Positions 13,855 to 17,597 of a DNA stretch of 17,597 nucleotides are shown here, piece by piece; the stretch's first letter is position 1; the number at the start of each line of letters is the position of its first letter. Origin of the DNA: an uncultured Eubacteriales bacterium (GTDB lineage: Bacteria > Bacillota > Clostridia > Lachnospirales > Lachnospiraceae); assembly GCA_949297565.1 (NCBI GenBank), contig CASFUI010000152.1, positions 1-17,597 on the forward strand. The letters are read 5' to 3'. The translations under genes were made by a program, and so were the position numbers. The notes beneath the pieces were generated by a model. That model saw only the letters and a list, made by a program, of their open reading frames with translations, was not told where the DNA came from and made no database searches.

Positions 13855-16014
13855 ATGCCAATAAGATTGTCGGGTTTACAATCAGGAATGGATACAGAAG
13901 CGCTGGTAAACGCGCTGGTATCTTCATATTCATTGCAGAAGGATAATCTGGTTAAAGCACAGACAAAGCTTTCGTGGAAGCAGGAGAGCTGGAAGACTAT
14001 GAATACCAGCATTTACAGCTTCTATTCTGGAAAGCTGTCTTCTTTCAGATTTTCTAAGAATTATAATTTAAAAGCAGCAACAATTTCCAACAGTGTTTAC
14101 GCCAAGGTTACGGCAGGGTCTTCTGCTGTAAACGGAACTCAGACGCTTGAAGTTAAAAAGCTTGCGGCTACAGGCTATCTTACGGGTGGCGTTGTAAGCG
14201 GTACTGACGGCAACGGAAACAGTGCCAAGATTACGGGAAGCAGCAAGCTCGGGAATATTAAGGGAATGGAAGGAATTACAGACGGCTCTCTGACGGTTAC
14301 CGTTGACGGAAAGACAACGGATATTCAGGTGTCAGGCGACATGACTGTGAATCAGTTTGTTACCAAGCTTAAAGAAGCAGGGCTGAATGCAAGCTTTGAT
14401 GAGAATAATCAGAGATTTTTCGTAAGTGCCGCGACATCAGGAGCAAGTCATGATTTTTCACTTGTCTCAAATAATGACAGCGGTCTCACCGCGCTTCAGA
14501 GCATGGGGCTGTTTACGGTAAATGACGCCGATATGGCGGAGTATGAGAAATGGGCTGCCTATGCGAGCGATGCAGATGCGCTCAATGAGATTAAGGATGC
14601 CGCATACGATAAAGTTAAAATCAGCTATGAGAGCAGGGCAAAGGCTTATGCTGACAAGTATAATGCGGCTAAGACAATAATTGATACTATGGATGCTGAT
14701 GACACATGGGGCGGCATTGACCAGGCAAAGTCATCACTTTCGACGCAGAAGTCCGAATTCGAGGCCAAGTACGCGCAGTATGCAAAGGTTGGCGAAGACG
14801 GAAGTATTGTTAAAGATGATAACGGTAATATACAGTATGACACGGATAAGCTGGAAGAGGATGGTTTACTGACGGAATTCAATTCCGAGAGCTCTAAGAT
14901 TTCAACGCTGGAGAACAATATATCCGTATATGAACAGAATGCCAAGATTATGAGTGATAACGCTGATTATGTTACGATCGGCGATGACGGAAAGGCTGTC
15001 GCAGCATCGGCAACTGATATAGACACATCCGCATATGAAAAAATTGCAGATGAGGTTGACGCTGAAAATGCGGTGCTTAAGGCTGATTCGGATGCTGAGA
15101 TTGACGCAAAGGTTGCGTACAGCCAGAAGATGGCGTCGCTATATTCAGGAGGTTCGCTTTCAGATGCTTCCGGGGCAGTGAGAATTGTGGGAAGTGATGC
15201 TGAGATTGTGCTTAACGGTGCAACATTTGAGAGCAACACTAACAATTTCTCAATAAACGGACTTACAATACAGGCTACGGCGCTGACGGGAACAGAAAAG
15301 GTTACTATTACAACAGATACGGATGTAGACGGTATTTATAATCAGATAAAGGAATTCTTTGAGGAGTACAACACTCTGATCAAAGCTATGGACACAGCTT
15401 ATAATGCTGACAGTTCCAGCGGTTATGAGCCTTTGACCAGCGAAGAAAAAGAAGCCATGACAGATGATGAGATTGAGAAGTGGGAGAAAAAGATTAAAGA
15501 TTCTCTTCTCAGAAAGGATTCAACACTGGGAAATACATCTTCTGCTTTAAAGACGATTATGGCGTCTTCTATTGAGATAAACGGAGTGAAGTATTCTCTT
15601 GCAAGCTTTGGTATAAAGACACAGGGGTATTTCGATTCGGGAGAGAATGAAAAGGGTGTATATCACATTGACGGTGATGCGGACGATTCTGTTTCAGCAG
15701 CGAGCGAGGATAAGCTCAGAGCTGCCCTTGCAAGCGATCCTGATACGGTTATATCCTTCTTCTCACAGCTTGCGACAAATGTCTATAATGATTTGAGCAG
15801 CAGAATGACGTCGACAAGCTTAAGAACAATCTACACAATTTATAACGATAAGCAGATGGCGACAGAGTATTCTGAGTACACAACCAAGATAGCTGACAAA
15901 GAGGACGAGATTACGAGATGGGAAGATTACTATTATAAAAAATTCTCAAGTATGGAATCTGCTCTTGCACAGCTTAATCAGACACAGTCGTCTCTTGCGG
16001 GATATTTTTCTTAA
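13855..16014 (+). CDS. fliD: Filament cap protein FliD with a large helical insert
   Basis: 719 residues. The N-terminus (RLSGLQSGMDTEALVNALVS, with QTKLSWKQESWKTMN) is the FliD N-domain; GSDAEIVLNGATFESNTNNF with SINGLTIQATAL (about 447-478) is the FliD core motif; the C-terminus (KIADKEDEITRWEDYYYKKF, then SSMESALAQLNQTQSSL) is the capping-protein C-domain. FliD (HAP2) sits at the filament tip and guides flagellin insertion. FliD proteins are usually about 450-500 residues; here residues about 223-437 are an extra Ala/Asp/Glu/Lys-rich, helical, probably coiled-coil stretch inserted between the D3-like end (LTALQSMGL) and the NG core motif. AGGAG (13844-13848) precedes ATG 13855. It follows flaG and precedes fliS, as expected. 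Confidence 0.94.
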   Translation: MPIRLSGLQSGMDTEALVNALVSSYSLQKDNLVKAQTKLSWKQESWKTMNTSIYSFYSGKLSSFRFSKNYNLKAATISNSVYAKVTAGSSAVNGTQTLEVKKLAATGYLTGGVVSGTDGNGNSAKITGSSKLGNIKGMEGITDGSLTVTVDGKTTDIQVSGDMTVNQFVTKLKEAGLNASFDENNQRFFVSAATSGASHDFSLVSNNDSGLTALQSMGLFTVNDADMAEYEKWAAYASDADALNEIKDAAYDKVKISYESRAKAYADKYNAAKTIIDTMDADDTWGGIDQAKSSLSTQKSEFEAKYAQYAKVGEDGSIVKDDNGNIQYDTDKLEEDGLLTEFNSESSKISTLENNISVYEQNAKIMSDNADYVTIGDDGKAVAASATDIDTSAYEKIADEVDAENAVLKADSDAEIDAKVAYSQKMASLYSGGSLSDASGAVRIVGSDAEIVLNGATFESNTNNFSINGLTIQATALTGTEKVTITTDTDVDGIYNQIKEFFEEYNTLIKAMDTAYNADSSSGYEPLTSEEKEAMTDDEIEKWEKKIKDSLLRKDSTLGNTSSALKTIMASSIEINGVKYSLASFGIKTQGYFDSGENEKGVYHIDGDADDSVSAASEDKLRAALASDPDTVISFFSQLATNVYNDLSSRMTSTSLRTIYTIYNDKQMATEYSEYTTKIADKEDEITRWEDYYYKKFSSMESALAQLNQTQSSLAGYFS

Positions 16015-16036
16015 TAATTTATGGATTTTATATGCC

Positions 16037-16106
16037 CAGGCTGTTGCCTGAGCGGGTAGTTTAAAACACATAGCCGCAGCACTGCTGTTTATGCGTTGGC
16101 TGCGGC
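16037..16106 (+). other. Two hairpins between fliD and fliS
   Basis: The first is CAGGC-TGTT-GCCTG (16037-16050). The second is an 8-bp perfect stem GCCGCAGC (16073-16080) / GCTGCGGC (16099-16106) with an 18-nt loop, ending directly before the GCAGAAAGGT element of fliS. The 5' arm can alternatively pair as CAGC-ACT-GCTG (16077-16087). No T-run follows either, so these are not ordinary terminators; a role in translation or mRNA processing is possible. Confidence 0.5.
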
Positions 16107-16119
16107 GCAGAAAGGTATG

Positions 16120-16133
16120 GTCAAAGGAATGGC
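16120..16133 (+). promoter_or_regulatory. Candidate CsrA hairpin over the fliS start codon
   Basis: GTCA/TGGC (16120-16123 / 16130-16133, one G-U pair) closes on the hexaloop AAGGAA (16124-16129), an ANGGAN. The ATG at 16129-16131 is partly in the loop and partly in the 3' arm, so folding or CsrA binding would hide the start codon. The stem is short and contains a wobble pair. Confidence 0.4.
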
Positions 16134-16518
16134 AATAAACCAGGCGTATGCGCAGTATAACAGAAATAAAATTATGACAGCATCTCCGGCAGAGCTCACA
16201 CTGCTTTTATACGACGGAGCAATTAAATTCTGCAATGTAGCGCTTCTTGGATTAGAACAGAATGATATGGAAAAGGTTCATATTAATATCACTAAGGCGG
16301 AGGATATTATTGTTGAATTTCAGTCAACACTGAATCACAAATATGCTGTTGCCGAGGATTTCGACAAAATATACAAATATATATATGAACTTCTGGTGGA
16401 AGCCAATATAAAAAAAGACAGAGAGCTTCTTGAGCGGGCGCTTAGTGAACTTAGAGGAATGCGCGATACGTGGAAAGAGGTTATGGCAAAGACAAAAAAC
16501 GGTGCTGAAATACATTGA
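16129..16518 (+). CDS. fliS: Flagellin export chaperone FliS
   Basis: 129 residues from ATG 16129. The motifs NQAYAQYNRNKIMTASPAEL, then TLLLYDGAIKFCNVALLG are the FliS signature; the rest is a four-helix bundle (KVHINITKAEDIIVEFQSTL and RELLERALSELRGMRDTWKE). FliS binds the C-terminal disordered part of flagellin, prevents premature polymerisation and delivers it to the export gate; in FliW systems it also helps couple secretion to FliW release. The start is uncertain. ATG 16117 would give four more residues but has AAAGG one nt upstream; ATG 16129 gives the family-typical N-terminus and a 12-nt spacer from GCAGAAAGGT (16107-16116), like the 11-nt spacer of fliW. An upstream in-frame TTG at 16096 is inside the hairpin region and unlikely. 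Confidence 0.92.
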   Translation: MAINQAYAQYNRNKIMTASPAELTLLLYDGAIKFCNVALLGLEQNDMEKVHINITKAEDIIVEFQSTLNHKYAVAEDFDKIYKYIYELLVEANIKKDRELLERALSELRGMRDTWKEVMAKTKNGAEIH

Positions 16519-16551
16519 TTTTTTATCGTATTTTGCGGAGAGTGGTGAAGC

Positions 16552-17028
16552 ATGGAGACTGATAACTATATTCAGATGATGACAGACAGCCTTGAGATGA
16601 AAAAAGAGACGCTTACCCGTATAGCTTCGCTGAGTGAAGAGCAGAACAGTATATTGGCTGCGCAGGAGTTTGACGGTGAGGCCTTTCAGAGCAATATTGA
16701 TGAGAAGGCTGATCTTATTGAGCAGCTTGTCAAGCTTGACGAAGGCTTTAACGGATTATTTTCAAGGGTTAAGGCTGTTCTTGACGGACATAAGCAGGAG
16801 TACAGCAAGGAAATCGCAAGGATAAAAGAGCTTATCAAGGCGGTCACGGAACTGTCGGTGAAGGTTCAGGCTCAGGAGGCGAGAAATAAGACGCTGGCTC
16901 AGAGCACATTTTCGCGAATGAAAAAGGAAGTAGAAAACGCAAAACGCAGCACTAAGGTGGTAAACACATATTATCAGAATATGAATAAATTAAGCTACGA
17001 GCCGCAGCTTATGGACAAGAAAAAGTAA
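16552..17028 (+). CDS. FliT/FlgN-like flagellar chaperone
   Basis: 158 residues, predicted to be almost wholly helical with strong coiled-coil character (IDEKADLIEQLVKLDEGFNG and KEIARIKELIKAVTELSVKV). There is no catalytic motif. Directly after fliS is the usual place of fliT, whose product is the chaperone of FliD. The N-terminal pattern (a long helix, then SLSEEQNSILAAQEFDGEAF, then DEKADLIEQLVKLD) resembles FlgN-type chaperones. FlgN and FliT are similar small helical chaperones and cannot be separated here by eye; position favours FliT function. It starts 33 nt after fliS with GGAGAGTGG upstream of ATG 16552, so it is probably the last gene of the flaG-fliD-fliS unit. A 370-nt structured region follows. 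Confidence 0.75.
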   Translation: METDNYIQMMTDSLEMKKETLTRIASLSEEQNSILAAQEFDGEAFQSNIDEKADLIEQLVKLDEGFNGLFSRVKAVLDGHKQEYSKEIARIKELIKAVTELSVKVQAQEARNKTLAQSTFSRMKKEVENAKRSTKVVNTYYQNMNKLSYEPQLMDKKK

Positions 17029-17039
17029 TACATAAAATA

Positions 17040-17068
17040 TGGAAATTCACAGGCTGATATGGTATAAT
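17040..17068 (+). promoter_or_regulatory. Candidate housekeeping promoter with extended -10
   Basis: TATAAT at 17063-17068 is perfect, with the extended -10 TG at 17060-17061. TGGAAA at 17040-17045 matches the -35 consensus TTGACA at four of six positions with a 17-nt spacer. The predicted start, about 17075, is just before the structured element at 17085-17206. No coding gene follows within 320 nt. Confidence 0.5.
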
Positions 17069-17074
17069 GTCAAT

Positions 17075-17255
17075 AAGCATTGAGCAGTGCATAAGGCGGA
17101 AAGTATATAATCGTCTGTGCTTGCACAAAAACGATTATATGCTTTCCGGATTATATAGGGCAAAAGCCCGAGAGCCATATATGCTTAGCATATATGGCGT
17201 GCACTGTGGGAACTGACGCTTGCAAGTTTGCTAAGCAAACTTGTCATAGTGTCAG
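17075..17255 (+). ncRNA. Candidate structured RNA upstream of flagellin
   Basis: This is the main content of the 370-nt gene-free stretch 17029-17398. CAGTGCA (17085-17091) pairs with TGCACTG (17200-17206) and encloses three hairpins: an 18-bp stem with one G-U pair (17097-17114 / 17131-17148) capped by an inner TGTG/CACA; GGGC-AAAA-GCCC (17158-17169); and a perfect 11- to 12-bp stem GCCATATATGC / GCATATATGGC (17174-17184 / 17188-17198). A fifth compound stem (CTGACGCT 17213-17220 / AGTGTCAG 17248-17255 around CAAGTTTGC/GCAAACTTG) follows. A promoter-like sequence at 17040-17068 would start transcription just upstream. The structure is seen in sequence; that it is an RNA gene is inference. 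It could instead be a small inverted-repeat element, or a leader of the flagellin transcript. Confidence 0.4.
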
Positions 17256-17286
17256 CAATAAATTTTTAAAAAGGTTATATTCGGAC

Positions 17287-17313
17287 TAAATTTCTAAAAG
17301 AAAAGTCCGATAT
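17287..17313 (+). promoter_or_regulatory. sigma-28 promoter of flagellin
   Basis: TAAA (17287-17290), a 15-nt spacer and TCCGATAT (17306-17313), a near-perfect sigma-28 promoter. AATTTTTAAAAA (17261-17272) lies 14 nt before the -35. A 7-bp dyad TCGGACT (17281-17287) / AGTCCGA (17304-17310) spans the -35 and -10. The predicted transcript starts about 17321, giving a leader of about 78 nt. Confidence 0.9.
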
Positions 17314-17322
17314 AATATATAG

Positions 17323-17342
17323 CAGAACACGCAAGTGGTCTG
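17323..17342 (+). other. 5'-end stem-loop of flagellin mRNA
   Basis: CAGA/TCTG (17323-17326 / 17339-17342) and CAC/GTG (17328-17330 / 17335-17337), separated by an A-G mismatch, are capped by a GNRA-type tetraloop GCAA (17331-17334). It would sit about two nt from the predicted 5' end of the flagellin mRNA, the place where stem-loops protect abundant bacterial mRNAs. Confidence 0.5.
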
Positions 17343-17358
17343 AAAATAAAAAATATGA

Positions 17359-17390
17359 GTGGCAGGGAAGCCACCGGAAATTCAAGGAGG
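17359..17390 (+). promoter_or_regulatory. Flagellin-leader CsrA sites: hairpin and ribosome binding site
   Basis: GTGGC/GCCAC (17359-17363 / 17370-17374, all Watson-Crick) closes on the hexaloop AGGGAA (17364-17369), an ideal CsrA site. The ribosome binding site AAGGAGG (17384-17390) contains a second ANGGA. GGA cores are 20 nt apart, suited to one CsrA dimer. This is the same arrangement as the two CsrA sites in the Bacillus subtilis hag leader. Confidence 0.75.
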
Positions 17391-17398
17391 AAACAATT

Positions 17399-17597
17399 AT
17401 GGTAGTACAGCACAATCTATCAGCAATGAACACAAGCAGACAGTTGAACAGTGTGTCAAGCGCATTGTCAAAGTCAACAGAGAAGTTATCATCAGGTTAC
17501 AGAATTAACCGTGCAGGTGATGACGCAGCAGGTCTTTCAATCTCAGAGAAGATGAGAAGCCAGATCAGAGGTCTTAACAAGGCTTCATCTAACGCTC
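17399..17597 (+). CDS. hag: Flagellin, N-terminal part
   Basis: The first 66 codons, cut by the window end. The protein begins MVVQHNLSAMNTSRQLNSVS, continues with LSKSTEKLSSGYRINRAGDD and AAGLSISEKMRSQIRGLNKA, the highly conserved flagellin D0/D1 helices. The MVVQHNL start is typical of Lachnospiraceae flagellins. Flagellin is exported with FliS, polymerises under the FliD cap to form the filament, and in FliW systems regulates its own translation by sequestering FliW. AAGGAGG (17384-17390) lies eight nt before ATG 17399. The gene has its own sigma-28 promoter (17287-17313), a 5'-end stem-loop and CsrA sites in its leader. In Bacillus subtilis hag follows csrA directly; here it lies beyond flaG-fliD-fliS. 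fliC/flaA are equivalent names. Confidence 0.96.
   Translation, partial: MVVQHNLSAMNTSRQLNSVSSALSKSTEKLSSGYRINRAGDDAAGLSISEKMRSQIRGLNKASSNA

Noticed and set aside
14527..14534. GCCGATAT inside fliD, resembling a sigma-28 -10
   Set aside because: No TAAA-like -35 at the right spacing (GCTG is found), and it is within coding sequence.
17085..17206. The same region as a MITE with inverted ends CAGTGCA/TGCACTG
   Set aside because: No flanking target duplication is visible and the ends are only 7 bp. Not excluded, but a copy search would be needed.
17075..17255. The structured region as a CsrB-like CsrA-sponge RNA
   Set aside because: Sponge RNAs expose many GGA motifs in loops. Here the few GGA triplets lie in stems or junctions.
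17029..17286. Intrinsic terminator for the fliT-like gene among the hairpins
   Set aside because: None of the stems is followed by a proper T-run. The closest, 17213-17255, is followed by CAATAAATTTTT.

Overview
The window comes from a motile, low-to-mid GC Firmicute, most likely a member of the Lachnospiraceae (Roseburia / Agathobacter / Eubacterium rectale type). The pointers are the flagellin N-terminus beginning MVVQHNL, sigma-28 promoters of the TAAA-N15-CCGATAT type, GGAGG ribosome binding sites, FliW/CsrA, and gene order close to Bacillus subtilis (mbl-flhO-flhP and comFC-yvyF-flgM-flgN-flgK-flgL-fliW-csrA ... flaG-fliD-fliS-fliT). Genus is inference; no rRNA is present. All genes are on the + strand.

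Layout. 1-488: C-terminal part of an MreB/Mbl-type actin homologue. 489-660: leader with a sigma-28 promoter. 661-2722: distal rod genes flgF, flgG and a short flgJ-like rod-binding gene. 2725-4971: helicase recD2, starting 2 nt after the flgJ-like gene. 5008-6258: comF and yvyF, closed by a strong terminator. 6445-7337: sigma-28 promoter, flgM (anti-sigma-28) and flgN (chaperone), closed by a second terminator. 7532-13298: two tandem flgK paralogues, flgL, fliW and csrA. 13314-17028: sigma-28 promoter, flaG, fliD (with a large extra insert), fliS and a fliT/flgN-like gene. 17029-17398: a highly structured 370-nt intergenic region. 17399 to the end: first 66 codons of flagellin, with its own sigma-28 promoter.

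How it works together. The window carries the late flagellar class: distal rod, hook-filament junction, filament cap, filament, export chaperones, the FlgM checkpoint on sigma-28, and the FliW-CsrA-flagellin post-transcriptional switch.

Main observation. Hairpins presenting the CsrA motif ANGGAN as an exact hexaloop occur in the leaders of flagellin (17359-17374), flaG (13369-13382), fliD (13826-13839) and flgK (two, 7466-7487 and 7493-7506), and around the fliS start codon (16120-16133). This suggests that CsrA, relieved by FliW, controls a whole set of filament-end genes and not flagellin alone. Further points are a branched, possibly transcribed RNA-like element upstream of flagellin, a shared A/T element (AATTTTT(T)AAAAA) next to three of four sigma-28 promoters, and large inserts in FliD and the first FlgK. 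Apart from these, the region is a recognisable flagellar locus.
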